A stretch of DNA of 64,000 nucleotides from Bacillus massiliigorillae (GTDB lineage Bacteria > Bacillota > Bacilli > Bacillales > DSM-1321). The stretch lies in assembly GCF_000380245.2 (NCBI RefSeq), contig NZ_HG428741.1:3386558-3450557 (forward strand), read 5' to 3'. Position numbers and translations under genes: made by a program. The stretch's first letter is position 1, and every line of letters begins with the position of its first letter. Under the pieces are notes generated by a model. It saw nothing but the letters and a program-made list of their open reading frames with translations. It had not been told where the DNA came from and did not search any database. Of this stretch, positions 49,266 through 58,482 are shown piece after piece.

Positions 49266-50442
49266 AGACTTTATATTTGTTTCAGTGAATAGTTTTTTTA
49301 TTTTCATGATTTTCTATTCATTGATGACTGCATTACCTTTTTACGTATTGGATGACCTTCATCAGCCACAGGAATCCGTAGGTTTAGTAGTATCCATTTT
49401 TCTGTTAGCATCTGTTCTTATTAGACCATTTGCAGGCAGTTGGCTCGATTCTATCGGCAGAAGAAAAATACTAATATTAGCTCTTACTATTTTTCTAATT
49501 TCGACTGGGTTATATTTATTATCGAACTCTTATGAATTCTTATTAATACTCCGTTTCTTACAAGGAATTGGTTTCGGTCTTGCAACAACAGCTACAGGCG
49601 CAATTGCCGCAGATGTTGTACCCGAAAGTAAAAGAGGACAAGGAATTGGCTATTATGGAATGTTTATGAGCATTGCAATGGTTATTGGACCTTATGTCGG
49701 TTTAACAATTATTCAACATTTTTCTTTCACTATTTTATTTATTTCATGTACTGTATTTGCTCTTATCTCTTTTACATTAGGTATATTAGGAAAATCAGAT
49801 ACTCAAAAACTAAAGTCAGTGAAACAAACAAATGCACCAAAAGCTTCTTATTCTTTGAAAGCGTTATTTGAAACAAGCGCTATTCCAATTGCTCTAGCTG
49901 GATCAATTTTCGCCTTCTCTTACAGTAGCATTTCTTCCTATGTTTCATTATTTGCTGCTGAACTTGGACTTGAAGCAATTGCAGGTGTATTCTTTATTAT
50001 TTTTGGACTTACCATTGTCTTATCGAGACCGTTCACTGGTAAATGGTATGATTTATACGGAGCTAACAAAGTATTATATCCAGCTTTTATTTTATATATG
50101 GTTGGCATGATTTTACTAAGCTTTACACAAAATGGCCTTTTCTACTTAGTGACTGCAGCAATTATCGGGCTTGGATACGGAGTCATTGTCCCTAGCTTTC
50201 AAACGATTTCGGTACAATACGCTCCCGATCATCGTCGCGGTGCCGCGACTGCCACATACTTTTTCTTTTTCGATTCGGGATTTGGAATCGGAGCATATGT
50301 AAATGGACTAATTCAAGCTAAAACTAACTTTAACTTAATGTTTCTTATTGCAGGTATAATTGTAATTATATCCATGATTATTTACTACTTCCTTCATCAT
50401 AAGAAACAACAGCATCTAAGCGAATACTTATCAGCTTCATAA
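49240..50442 (+). CDS. MFS (DHA1-type, 12-TM) efflux transporter
   Basis: 400 residues, 12 hydrophobic segments. Motif A AGSWLDSIGRRKILI (near 65-80), motif B RFLQGIGFGLATTATGAIAAD (near 105), motif C IAMVIGPYVGLTI (near 145), and the second-half motif A SRPFTGKWYDLYGANKVL. TTG 49240 with GGGGGAAC eight bases upstream is preferred over an ATG at 49219 lying deep in the marR coding region. Substrate unknown; paired with marR. Confidence 0.88.
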   Translation: MKKDKLWTKDFIFVSVNSFFIFMIFYSLMTALPFYVLDDLHQPQESVGLVVSIFLLASVLIRPFAGSWLDSIGRRKILILALTIFLISTGLYLLSNSYEFLLILRFLQGIGFGLATTATGAIAADVVPESKRGQGIGYYGMFMSIAMVIGPYVGLTIIQHFSFTILFISCTVFALISFTLGILGKSDTQKLKSVKQTNAPKASYSLKALFETSAIPIALAGSIFAFSYSSISSYVSLFAAELGLEAIAGVFFIIFGLTIVLSRPFTGKWYDLYGANKVLYPAFILYMVGMILLSFTQNGLFYLVTAAIIGLGYGVIVPSFQTISVQYAPDHRRGAATATYFFFFDSGFGIGAYVNGLIQAKTNFNLMFLIAGIIVIISMIIYYFLHHKKQQHLSEYLSAS

Positions 50443-50906
50443 TATAGTCAAAAGGGTATTTGAAACATAATTTTCAAATGCTCTTTTTCCACTATCATTT
50501 TCGTATTAATTTGAATGTAATTTATAATCCAAAATGGAACCTCACTAATTCCAAATATAATTTTTCAATCTTTTTTCGAAATTTCATTATAAATATTTCA
50601 TATTTACATATTATCTTTTCTTTTCGATGGGGAAATTTTTTTGCTTATTATAGTTTGAGAGCCAGTCATTTGATTGGCACTTTGTTCCTTTGTTTTTTAT
50701 ATCTTATTTTTGTGAAATAAAGGTAAAAAACTTTGACTGAAATAAAGTTTATTAAGAAGAGAGGCACTTTTCTAGCATTGTTTCTCTTCTTAATAATAAT
50801 CGCCGTGCATATATCCAAATAAACGGACTGAATTGTACAGAAGAATAAATATTTCTTAACATAGAATGACAGTGAAAACATAGACCCTTACTTATTATGA
50901 ATATAA
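50443..50906. other. Intergenic region after the MFS gene
   Basis: AT-rich. Only a hairpin TTAAGAAGAGA/TCTCTTCTTAA at 50752-50793 stands out. Two open frames here lack ribosome sites and coding-like composition. Confidence 0.5.
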
Positions 50907-51347
50907 TCACTTCAATTTTGTATAAAAATACAAAAACCATACTGCATGATTTTGCTCATCCATCGCGATTCTTTTAAGCAGTTCTTTCGTATACACATTG
51001 CTTGTTTCATCAGAAATTCCTAAATAAAAATCAACTGTTTCCTGTTCATCTTTTAAAGCTAATTGTAATCCTTCTATATAATTTTCAGCACATTCTTCAG
51101 TCATTTTAGGTTGAGGCTGTACTCCAGTTAAGCTGTAATATAATTGTATAAATTGTTGAAGATGTTTCTTTTCATCACTTTGAATTTCAAGAATCTGTTT
51201 TCTCTCTTTTTCACTAGGAGCTATTTTTGCCAGACTTTCATAACACATAATAGCACTATATTCTCCATTAATGGCTTTTTCAATATCATTTATTAACTTA
51301 TTAGTTTGCCTATTTAAATCTTCATAATTATATATGTGTGAATACAT
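50907..51347 (-). CDS. Ferritin-like (rubrerythrin-type) diiron protein
   Basis: 146 residues forming a four-helix bundle. Helix ligands: GEYSAIMCYESLA (residue ~29), EIQSDEKKHLQQF (ExxH, near 54), ALKDEQETVDFYLGI (near 96) and RIAMDEQNHAVWF (ExxH, near 126). No rubredoxin domain. Such short proteins in Bacillus are linked to peroxide handling or the spore coat. Ribosome site GGGGGG. It lies next to the second PfeT-type ATPase, giving an iron theme. Confidence 0.82.
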   Translation of the reverse strand: MYSHIYNYEDLNRQTNKLINDIEKAINGEYSAIMCYESLAKIAPSEKERKQILEIQSDEKKHLQQFIQLYYSLTGVQPQPKMTEECAENYIEGLQLALKDEQETVDFYLGISDETSNVYTKELLKRIAMDEQNHAVWFLYFYTKLK

Positions 51348-51675
51348 TTTATCCCCCCATATTTCAGTACATTATCCTATGAATTGGTCTGATACTAGGT
51401 GAGCATTTCTTTTATTAATATATATGCATTATACATAATTAAAAGCGACTCTATCTAAGAATCGCTTTACCATCATATATAGATTATTTAGTTAGAATTA
51501 CACTGAAACTCTACTAAGCAAACACCATTTTTGACATTTGCTTTACCGTTAACTTCTTTAGCAAATTGATTAAAAAGTTCTTAAATGTTTTGAATTATGT
51601 AAATGGATTTGTTTTTAGAATTTATAAAACTAGATTTTCACAAATACAAATTCCGATTAGATATTCACCACAAAT
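51348..51675. other. Intergenic region upstream of the ferritin-like gene
   Basis: Contains a hairpin AAAGCGA/TCGCTTT at 51442-51468. On the minus strand ~51500-51585 encodes ELFNQFAKEVNGKA then NVKNGVCLVEFQCNSN before a stop, which may be the tail of a lost gene; not identifiable. Confidence 0.35.
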
Positions 51676-51714
51676 AAAAGCAAGTGAAATCCGTTTAATG
51701 TTCACTTGCTTTTA
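51676..51714 (-). terminator. Terminator after pfeT copy 2
   Basis: AAAAGCAAGTGAA/TTCACTTGCTTTT, 13-base perfect stem with 12-base loop. Confidence 0.8.
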
Positions 51715-51724
51715 TTTATATATA

Positions 51725-53635
51725 TTATTCTTTTATTGTTTTTAATAAACGAAGCCCATTTAAAATAACAAGAATCGTACTTCCTTCATGCCCTATTACC
51801 CCAAGGGGTAAACTAATTGTTTGTAAAAAGTTAGAACAAATTAATAGCACTATTACACTTATAGAAAATATAACGTTTTGTTTAATAATCTTATTCATCT
51901 TTCGAGATAGAACAACAGCTTCGGCAATAAGAGATAAATTATTTTTCATCAATACAACATCAGCTGTTTCAAGTGCTACATCCGTACCTTCACCCATCGC
52001 GATACCAATTGAAGCTGTGGCTAATGCAGGCGCATCGTTAATTCCATCCCCAACCATTGCTACTGTGCCATACTTTTCTTTTAATTTTTTCAGTTCATCT
52101 ACCTTTGTCTCAGGTAAACATTCTGCGACAAATCCATCTACGTGACTTTCACTTGCAATAGCCTGTGCTGTTGCTTTACCATCTCCTGTGAGCATAAAGG
52201 TATAAACACCAACAGACTTTAGTTTTTCTATTGCTTCTATGGTTTCTTGTCGAACAGTATCTTTTAACGTGATTAATCCCGCAATTCCTTTATGGTCACT
52301 GACAAAGACAATTGTTTTACCTTCGGCCGCCAATTTCTTTGCTATACCATTTTGAAAAGTAGCAGCTTCTTCCGCCCCAACAAAATCTGCCTTACCAACT
52401 TTCCATTCGACTCCCGCTATGATTGCTTTTGCTCCAAATCCTGAGATATCTTCTGATGTTTCAGGTTTTATAAATGAGATATTACTATTGTCTGAAGCAT
52501 ATTTTACAATCGATTGTGCCAATGGATGATTAGAATATTTTTCAACAGATGCTACGTACTGAAGAAAATTGTCTTTTGTAAAATCAGCTCTGAATAATAC
52601 ATCTGTCACTTCTGGCTTCCCTTTGGTCAAAGTTCCTGTTTTATCTACGGCAATAGCTTTTAAGTTACCTAAGCTTTCTAAGTGAACGCCACCCTTAAAT
52701 AAAATACCTCTTTTGGCTCCATTTGAGATAGCTGAGAGTGTAGCTGGCATTACTGAAGCGGCTAATGCGCATGGAGATGCCACTACTAATAGAACCATTG
52801 CACGATAAATCGTTTCATTCCAACTCCAACCAAACATAAAGTGAGGTAAAAATAGCATTAATGCTACAACAATTAAGACAACATTTACATACGTACCTTC
52901 AAATTTTTCTATAAATAATTGAGAAGGAGATTTTTCACTTTGTGCTGACTGTACCAATTGAATAATCTTTTGAAATAATGTTTCTTCTTGTGGTTTCGTA
53001 ATTTCAACCGTAATCGTTCCTCGTAGATTAACAGTACCAGCAAACACTTCATCATTTATTTTTTTACTAACGGGAATTGATTCACCCGTAATAGCTGCTT
53101 CATCAATATTAGTTGTACCATCAATAATGGAACCATCAGATGGTACTCGCTCACCTGCTTTAATTAAGATATGATCTCCTAATTTCAAATCAGCAACCGC
53201 AACTAGTGATTCATTTCCTTCCGAATCGATTAATAATGCCTCTTCAGGCTGCAAATCCATTAAAGCAGAGATTTCTTTATGACTCTTGTTCATTGTGTAA
53301 GTCTCAAGTGCACCACTTAAAGAGAAGATAAAGATTAGAATAGATCCTTCAGCCCAATAGCCAATAATAGCCGAGCCAATGGCAGCTAATATCATAAGAA
53401 TTTCAACATTCAATCTTTTTGTTTCAATCGTATCCAATATACCTTCTTTTGCTTTAGCATATCCGCCAATAACAAAAGCTAATAAATAGGCAATAACCGA
53501 AAATGTCACCATGTCATTTTTAGATAAAATCCAACCAATTAAGATAAACAGACCGCTTGTTAATGCCGCAATTAATTCAATGTGTTCCCATGCTTTTTTC
53601 CATATAGATATTTGAGTTTTACTTTCTGAAGCCAT
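51725..53635 (-). CDS. pfeT: P1B-4 metal-transporting ATPase (PfeT/ZosA type), copy 2
   Basis: Paralogue of the protein at 13636, same 636-residue length and highly similar throughout; the core (SPC site, DKTGTLTKGKPEVTD, GDGINDAPALA, HEGST) is unchanged. Differences cluster in the first 50 residues, the loop after EEALL and the nucleotide-binding domain. Starts at ATG 53635 with a weak GGGGAT site. Predicted Fe(II) (or Co/Zn) exporter. Its upstream region keeps the 20-base-spaced repeat seen before copy 1 and has two overlapping Fur-type boxes. Confidence 0.88.
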   Translation of the reverse strand: MASESKTQISIWKKAWEHIELIAALTSGLFILIGWILSKNDMVTFSVIAYLLAFVIGGYAKAKEGILDTIETKRLNVEILMILAAIGSAIIGYWAEGSILIFIFSLSGALETYTMNKSHKEISALMDLQPEEALLIDSEGNESLVAVADLKLGDHILIKAGERVPSDGSIIDGTTNIDEAAITGESIPVSKKINDEVFAGTVNLRGTITVEITKPQEETLFQKIIQLVQSAQSEKSPSQLFIEKFEGTYVNVVLIVVALMLFLPHFMFGWSWNETIYRAMVLLVVASPCALAASVMPATLSAISNGAKRGILFKGGVHLESLGNLKAIAVDKTGTLTKGKPEVTDVLFRADFTKDNFLQYVASVEKYSNHPLAQSIVKYASDNSNISFIKPETSEDISGFGAKAIIAGVEWKVGKADFVGAEEAATFQNGIAKKLAAEGKTIVFVSDHKGIAGLITLKDTVRQETIEAIEKLKSVGVYTFMLTGDGKATAQAIASESHVDGFVAECLPETKVDELKKLKEKYGTVAMVGDGINDAPALATASIGIAMGEGTDVALETADVVLMKNNLSLIAEAVVLSRKMNKIIKQNVIFSISVIVLLICSNFLQTISLPLGVIGHEGSTILVILNGLRLLKTIKE

Positions 53636-53735
53636 TAGTATCCCCTTCTTTTCTTAGCTGTTATTTATATAAAAAATCGCATTTTTTATTTTGCTCTATC
53701 TTTAATTCAAGCATAACAACCTCATCATCAGAAGT

Positions 53736-53772
53736 CAATCTAATTGAGAAAATAAATAACTAATTGAGAACC
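53736..53772. promoter_or_regulatory. Conserved 20-base-spaced repeat upstream of pfeT copy 2
   Basis: AGTCAATCT then AATTGAGAA at 53742 and again at 53762, with TAACT between, matching the layout at 15705-15745. Confidence 0.55.
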
Positions 53773-53804
53773 ATTGTTGTTTATAACAATAAAAAACTAA
53801 TAAC

Positions 53805-53835
53805 TGATAATAATTATTATTAATAATGGTTATCA
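53805..53835. promoter_or_regulatory. Two adjacent Fur-type boxes upstream of pfeT copy 2
   Basis: TGATAATAATTATTA (53805-53819) matches the Fur 7-1-7 consensus at 14 of 15 positions, and TAATAATGGTTATCA (53821-53835) at 13 of 15. They lie between the divergent pfeT and two-component genes. Confidence 0.55.
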
Positions 53836-53918
53836 TTTGCAAATATGAGCTATTACAAGAATTAACTTATAATTGTTATATTAATTCAATCGAATAATCC
53901 AATTTTTTATACAGTTCT

Positions 53919-53959
53919 TTCAGAAATCCTTCAGATTAAGTTGTTAAAATAAGTATGAT
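53919..53959 (+). promoter_or_regulatory. Response-regulator promoter with TTCAG direct repeat
   Basis: TTCAG-AAATCC-TTCAG (53919-53934) is an 11-base-period direct repeat overlapping the -35 region; TATGAT at 53954-53959 is the -10. The same repeat precedes the DUF2231 gene. Confidence 0.6.
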
Positions 53960-54096
53960 ATTAGAGTTAATCACGAAAGTAATGGGTAAATGGTAATAGA
54001 TTTCCCTACTCAATGAATTCATTATTGAGGCTAGTCTATCAAGCTATACCCACAATTAATATATTCTAAATATTTTATCTATAAGGAGTTGAAACA

Positions 54097-54768
54097 ATGA
54101 AGATCTTATTAGCAGAGGATGACCAAAGACTTGGAAAGCTTATTATGTATAAACTGAAGAAAGAATACGATTCAGTCGATTGGGTGCAAGATGGAGAAGC
54201 CGCTTATGATTATGCGATAACCTCTCCATATGATGTACTTATTTTAGATTGGATGATGCCAAAAATGGATGGTATTTCAGTTAGTCAAAAACTTCGTCAA
54301 TCTGGTTATCATGGTGGTATTTTAATGCTTACAGCTAAAGATGAAGTGCCAGATCGAATATATGGACTAGAAGCTGGTTGTGACGATTACTTAACCAAAC
54401 CTTTTGAGTTCTCTGAATTAATGGCTCGACTGAGAGCTTTATCTAGAAGAAGTATACGAATGTATCAAGATTCAATTATTCAGATACAAGACTTACACAT
54501 AAATCAATCAACACATGAGGTGATTGTTAATAACCAACTAATCGAATTAACCCCAAGGGAATATCAGCTATTACTTTTGTTAGCTAAAAATGCAAATTAT
54601 ATTCTTTCTAAGGATGTCATCATAGATGCTATATGGGGAATTGATCAATATATAACCACTAATACAATTGAAGCATTTATTGGCTCTTTACGTAAAAAAT
54701 TGGATACTGATAACCCTAAAAAGTATATACAAACCATTCGTGGTGCGGGATACAAGTTGGTGAAATAA
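54097..54768 (+). CDS. OmpR/PhoB-type response regulator
   Basis: 223 residues. Receiver 1-115 with acidic pocket ILLAEDDQ, phospho-Asp in VLILDWMMPKMDG (near 52), Thr in LMLTAKDE and Lys in DDYLTKPFEF. Winged-helix DNA-binding domain 128-223 (IELTPREYQLLLLLAKNAN, NTIEAFIGSLRKKLD, IQTIRGAGYKL). Ribosome site AAGGAG. Coupled to the kinase gene one base downstream. Probably binds the TTCAG repeats in front of itself and the DUF2231 gene. Confidence 0.95.
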   Translation: MKILLAEDDQRLGKLIMYKLKKEYDSVDWVQDGEAAYDYAITSPYDVLILDWMMPKMDGISVSQKLRQSGYHGGILMLTAKDEVPDRIYGLEAGCDDYLTKPFEFSELMARLRALSRRSIRMYQDSIIQIQDLHINQSTHEVIVNNQLIELTPREYQLLLLLAKNANYILSKDVIIDAIWGIDQYITTNTIEAFIGSLRKKLDTDNPKKYIQTIRGAGYKLVK

Positions 54769-54769
54769 A

Positions 54770-55999
54770 ATGTTGGATCATTTACATAAAAAACTCACTT
54801 TTATTTTTTCAGCTTGCTTTGTACTCATCATGCTTATTACGATTTTAGGACTATTTTTTCTCTTTCGTGGTTCTTTATATAATGTTGCCAAACAGGAGGT
54901 CCATGATGTTTTATCAACTGAAAATAAAGAATTTCTTGAGAATCCACTATACATTACAAAATATCACCTATCAGGAGAATATTTATTTTATTTCTTAACT
55001 CCTGAAAATAAATTGATTTCTAATAGTCATACTCAAAATAGAAACTTAGAAAAAACAATCAGAAAGATGGACCTGAAGTCCAACCCTACTATTATCACTC
55101 TTGCTGATATAAATGATGAAAAAAGTTACGCTCTTTCAAATAAGGTTCTCAGATATCAAGACAAAGATATAGGCACATTATTTGTTGCAAAAGATATTAG
55201 TCGAATTGAAGAACAAATTGAGCGCTGGTTTTATATGCTCATTTGTATCGTTATTATTCTTTTACTTGTTTCCATTTATGTCGGAAATATTCTAGCTAAA
55301 CGTGCCATACTTCCAATTAAATTAAACATAGAAAAACAGCGTAAATTTACAGCAGATGCATCACATGAACTGCGGACACCTATATCCGTTATGTTATCGT
55401 CTGTTGAAATATTAGAAGAGCAACAAGACCTTTCCCCTTTCTCTCGAGAAATCGTGAAGGATTTGAAAGACGAGGTAAAAGAAACACATCAATTAATTGA
55501 AACATTATTATTGTTAACGAAATACGAATCGCATCAAATTAATTTTCAAAAAGAAAGCTATGATCTTCAATTACAAATTGAAAGTATTGGTGAAAGCTTT
55601 CAGCGTATAGCATCACCTAAAAAAATTACTGTGCATAAGAATGAGAAATCCATACAAGTAAACGCAGATCATATACAGATCAAACGATTAATTTCGATCT
55701 TCCTAGAAAATGCGATTAAGTACACAGGAGATGATGGTGAAATCCAGATTCTTATTGCTTCCTATGAAAAAGATATTGTCATACAAATAAAAGATAATGG
55801 TATTGGTATAGCTTCTAAACATCTTCCTCATATATTTGATCGTATGTATCAAGTTGATACTTCTAGAAATCAAGTAGGAGCAGGATTTGGTCTAGCAATT
55901 GCCATGCAAATTATTGATTATTATAAAGGAACAGTAGATGTAAAAAGTACGTTAGGAAAAGGGACAACATTCATTATTTCTCTACCCATTGGTGGCTAA
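54770..55999 (+). CDS. Membrane sensor histidine kinase
   Basis: 409 residues. TM1 10-32, extracytoplasmic sensor 33-155, TM2 157-180, HAMP-less linker, HisKA 185-255 with ADASHELRTPISVMLSS (phospho-His), and HATPase 290-405 (ENAIKYTGDDGE, DNGIGIASKH, GAGFGLAIAMQII). Cognate kinase of the regulator encoded just before it. The stimulus is unknown; neighbours point to redox or metal stress. Confidence 0.93.
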   Translation: MLDHLHKKLTFIFSACFVLIMLITILGLFFLFRGSLYNVAKQEVHDVLSTENKEFLENPLYITKYHLSGEYLFYFLTPENKLISNSHTQNRNLEKTIRKMDLKSNPTIITLADINDEKSYALSNKVLRYQDKDIGTLFVAKDISRIEEQIERWFYMLICIVIILLLVSIYVGNILAKRAILPIKLNIEKQRKFTADASHELRTPISVMLSSVEILEEQQDLSPFSREIVKDLKDEVKETHQLIETLLLLTKYESHQINFQKESYDLQLQIESIGESFQRIASPKKITVHKNEKSIQVNADHIQIKRLISIFLENAIKYTGDDGEIQILIASYEKDIVIQIKDNGIGIASKHLPHIFDRMYQVDTSRNQVGAGFGLAIAMQIIDYYKGTVDVKSTLGKGTTFIISLPIGG

Positions 56000-56001
56000 A
56001 A

Positions 56002-56033
56002 TTCAGTTTCCCTTCAGTTTTCTTTTATATGAT
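56002..56033 (+). promoter_or_regulatory. DUF2231-gene promoter with TTCAG direct repeat
   Basis: TTCAG-TTTCCC-TTCAG at 56002-56017, same spacing as at 53919; TATGAT (56028-56033) is the probable -10 and ribosome site AAGGAG follows at ~56049. Confidence 0.6.
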
Positions 56034-56064
56034 AGTGATATCAAATAGAAGGAGACGATGAAAA

Positions 56065-56523
56065 ATGCCAATACATCCATTACTTGTTCATTTCCCTATT
56101 GCGCTACTCATTATTGGAGCAGTAGTTGAAATTGTTAATGTTTTTCTAAAAAAAGAGACTCTCAATAAAATGGGGACAACATTAATCGTTATTGGATTCA
56201 TATCAGGGATAGCTAATGTTCTTTCGGGTGATGGAGCAGAAGAATTTGCTTTTGCAAATTGGGGTAGAATGCTTCATGACCAGGTTGAACTACATTCTTT
56301 TTTCGCTGATTTGTCCATGATTATTTTTGGAATTCTAACTGCTATTAAATTATTATTTAAACACACATTTTTCAAATTTGAATTTCTTAAAAAACCAATT
56401 TTTAAAAGTGGATTAATTACTATCCTAATCGTAATTTTAAGTATTTCTGGAATAGCTTCAATGGCGGTTACTGGTCATCTAGGTGGGAAAATTGTCTACG
56501 AACACCAAGTGAATACCGACTAA
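56065..56523 (+). CDS. DUF2231 membrane protein
   Basis: 152 residues, four membrane segments. Begins PIHPLLVHFPIALLIIGAVVE, the DUF2231 signature with two His near the first helix; LHDQVELHSFFADLS (near 72) adds two more His, and AVTGHLGGKIVYEH ends the protein. The conserved His suggest heme or metal binding and a redox role. Ribosome site GGAG. It lies 65 bases after the kinase gene with its own promoter, and is probably controlled by that system. Confidence 0.85.
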   Translation: MPIHPLLVHFPIALLIIGAVVEIVNVFLKKETLNKMGTTLIVIGFISGIANVLSGDGAEEFAFANWGRMLHDQVELHSFFADLSMIIFGILTAIKLLFKHTFFKFEFLKKPIFKSGLITILIVILSISGIASMAVTGHLGGKIVYEHQVNTD

Positions 56524-56529
56524 TAAATT

Positions 56530-56552
56530 GGACAGTATATGCTGTCCTTTTT
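56530..56552 (+). terminator. Terminator after the DUF2231 gene
   Basis: GGACAG/CTGTCC with a six-base loop followed by TTTTT. Confidence 0.75.
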
Positions 56553-56568
56553 ACATTTGATTAAAAAA

Positions 56569-56613
56569 TAAAACACTTGCTTGAAAATATATCGATTTCA
56601 AACAGGTGTTTTA
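56569..56613 (-). terminator. Terminator of the stalk-ApbE operon
   Basis: AAAACAC-TG-TTGAAA pairs with TTTCAA-CA-GTGTTTT with small mismatches, ~20 bases past the minus-strand operon. Confidence 0.7.
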
Positions 56614-56632
56614 TAAAGCTATAAAGCTTAGT

Positions 56633-57184
56633 TTATACAACTTTATTTTGCGATTTAGAAAAACCATATTTTATCCCCTTGAGTCCTATTAACAGCAAGA
56701 AACTTACAGTTGTAAACATATAAACAAGTAACATTGGAGGTGTTAAAGAATCTGCACCGATAAAAAAGCCATGTATACTCATCATTATAAAAGTTGGTAT
56801 TGTAAGCAAATGAACAGCCTTCCAAACCTTTTTAGATAGCTTTCTCATTAAATCAGAGGATATTAATACAATAAAAAGGCAAATGAACGCGATGGTTCCA
56901 AATCCTGATAAGGTCGTTTCATTTTTAGCTGTAAATGGAATCAACAATTCCGTAAACCCATACGGCATATAAGTGTCGATTAGCAATAATCCCCCATGTA
57001 ACAAAGCAAACAGAAAGGCAAACCAACCACTGCTTTGATGCAACATGAATAACATAGCTCTTTTTTTCATAAAAACCTTTTCACTATATAAAATTCCTGC
57101 GCATGCACCAAACCAAAAAAGCATATAACTTACAATTCCTGCGGCTCGAATCATTTCCCATGTTCCAACTATATTAAAAATCAT
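56633..57184 (-). CDS. Ferric-reductase-like transmembrane protein
   Basis: 183 residues, five to six membrane segments. His residues sit in helices at FMLHQSSGW (near 48), ALLHGGLLL (near 62), KAVHLLTIP (near 124) and MSIHGFFIG (near 138), two per pair of helices as in heme b-binding ferric reductase-like/MsrQ proteins. No FAD/NAD domain is attached. Its ATG overlaps the apbE stop (ATGA). It probably moves electrons through the membrane, perhaps to a flavinylated or metal-binding partner outside. Confidence 0.82.
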   Translation of the reverse strand: MIFNIVGTWEMIRAAGIVSYMLFWFGACAGILYSEKVFMKKRAMLFMLHQSSGWFAFLFALLHGGLLLIDTYMPYGFTELLIPFTAKNETTLSGFGTIAFICLFIVLISSDLMRKLSKKVWKAVHLLTIPTFIMMSIHGFFIGADSLTPPMLLVYMFTTVSFLLLIGLKGIKYGFSKSQNKVV

Positions 57185-58107
57185 AATAGATTCATCCCTT
57201 CCACATACTCATGAATGGTCTTACTAATAGCGATTTTTCCATCCTCTCTAATAATAATCGCTGCTCTTTTTGGAAAATGTTTCGTAAGCCACTTTATCCC
57301 TTCTTCAAAAGGCATCATACACAGTACCTTTGCTAATACTTCTGCTTCTGAAACTGTTGGGGCTATTGCTGTAACTTGCACCACATTCGTTGTAATAGAA
57401 TAACCTGTTTGTCCATTAATAATATGATGTCTATCTTTATCGCCTTGCTTCCACTTTCTATAAAGAGGACTAGACGTAGCCATATTCGCGTTCTTAACAA
57501 ATAAAGAAATGATATCTAATTCTTCTTGAAGAGGATTACTCACTCCCACTATTTGAGAAGAATCGCCCCAAATAGCTACATCTCCGCCTGCATTAATAAA
57601 ACCTTCTTCCATGCCTGCTCGTATAGCTAGTAATTTTGCTTGGTCTACACTCCATCCTTTTGCAATCCCGTTAATATCTAATTTTTCATTACTATGTTTA
57701 ATAATCACATTTGATTGTGGAAGGAGTTCGATTCCTTTTTTATGAACAGTAAAAGGATTTAATTCACGAGCTTCTTTATACATATGTGGTTGAAAACTTA
57801 TATCATAGCCAAGCTCTTCTATTCTACTTCCTATTAATGGATTAAAAAGATACTCTGTTCTTTCAGCATAAAATTGTGCCTCTTTGATTATGGAATATAA
57901 CTCATCTGAAACAAAAATAGGAATACCTACTGGCTGATTATTAAAAGTTGATAGTTCACTACTATCCATAAAACGAGAAAAACGATGTTCAAAGCTATGA
58001 AAATAATTCGTTAAATTTTCTATCGTTTCACTTTTTGAATTCAAACCACCTAATCGAATGGTTGTATTCATACATTCAAATGTTTTAATAGTAGAAAGAG
58101 CATTCAT
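57181..58107 (-). CDS. apbE: ApbE-like FAD:protein FMN transferase
   Basis: Attaches FMN covalently to Thr residues of target proteins, using FAD and Mg. 308 residues. Key blocks: FEHRFSRFMDSSELSTFNN (residue 33), LDINGIAKGWSVDQA (near 147), FINAGGDVAIWG (near 170), ATSSPLYRKW (near 205), DRHHIINGQTGYS (near 222) and APTVSEAEVLAKVL (near 247). No signal peptide or lipobox, so it acts inside the cell or the start lies elsewhere. No neighbouring protein has the usual DGAT-type acceptor motif, so the target is unknown. Confidence 0.9.
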   Translation of the reverse strand: MNALSTIKTFECMNTTIRLGGLNSKSETIENLTNYFHSFEHRFSRFMDSSELSTFNNQPVGIPIFVSDELYSIIKEAQFYAERTEYLFNPLIGSRIEELGYDISFQPHMYKEARELNPFTVHKKGIELLPQSNVIIKHSNEKLDINGIAKGWSVDQAKLLAIRAGMEEGFINAGGDVAIWGDSSQIVGVSNPLQEELDIISLFVKNANMATSSPLYRKWKQGDKDRHHIINGQTGYSITTNVVQVTAIAPTVSEAEVLAKVLCMMPFEEGIKWLTKHFPKRAAIIIREDGKIAISKTIHEYVEGMNLL

Positions 58108-58109
58108 AT

Positions 58110-58442
58110 TTATGATCTCTCCGTACGATTATCTTGCTGTATTTGTCCTTGATAAGGATTCGTCGGCGTTACATATGTTGCTTGCTCATCTGTATTGTCC
58201 ACATTCCAATTACCATCTTCCCAATCCAATCCAGCAATAGTTCGCTCTCGGTCGGCTTTCTCAGCTTCTTTCAAATTAGATAAATCAGTATTATCGGTAT
58301 CAATCTTCCAAGTATCAGTTGCTACTTGAGCCTTTGCTTCACTATCTTGAACATTTTGATTATCTTGAAGAATAGAGGTTACTCCTGTGAAAGCGGTTAT
58401 ACTCCCTAAACCAACAGCCCATTTTACCCAGTTTTTTTTCAT
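58110..58442 (-). CDS. Small exported hypothetical protein of the apbE operon
   Basis: 110 residues, not recognised. An N-terminal hydrophobic segment (WVKWAVGLGSITAFTGVTSIL) acts as signal or anchor; the rest is acidic and rich in Asp, Asn, Thr and Trp (TWKIDTDNTDLSNLKEAEKAD, GLDWEDGNWNVDNTDEQ). Ends two bases before apbE. Ribosome site AAAGGAG. Could be an extracellular partner or electron-transfer substrate; no FMN acceptor motif seen. Confidence 0.75.
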   Translation of the reverse strand: MKKNWVKWAVGLGSITAFTGVTSILQDNQNVQDSEAKAQVATDTWKIDTDNTDLSNLKEAEKADRERTIAGLDWEDGNWNVDNTDEQATYVTPTNPYQGQIQQDNRTERS

Positions 58443-58482
58443 TATTCTGTCTCCTTTACACAGTCATTCATAACAATATTTA

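Noticed and set aside
50460..50881. Open frames of 71-86 codons on both strands
   Set aside because: Extremely AT-biased composition (Phe, Tyr, Asn, Ile), no ribosome sites, overlap each other.
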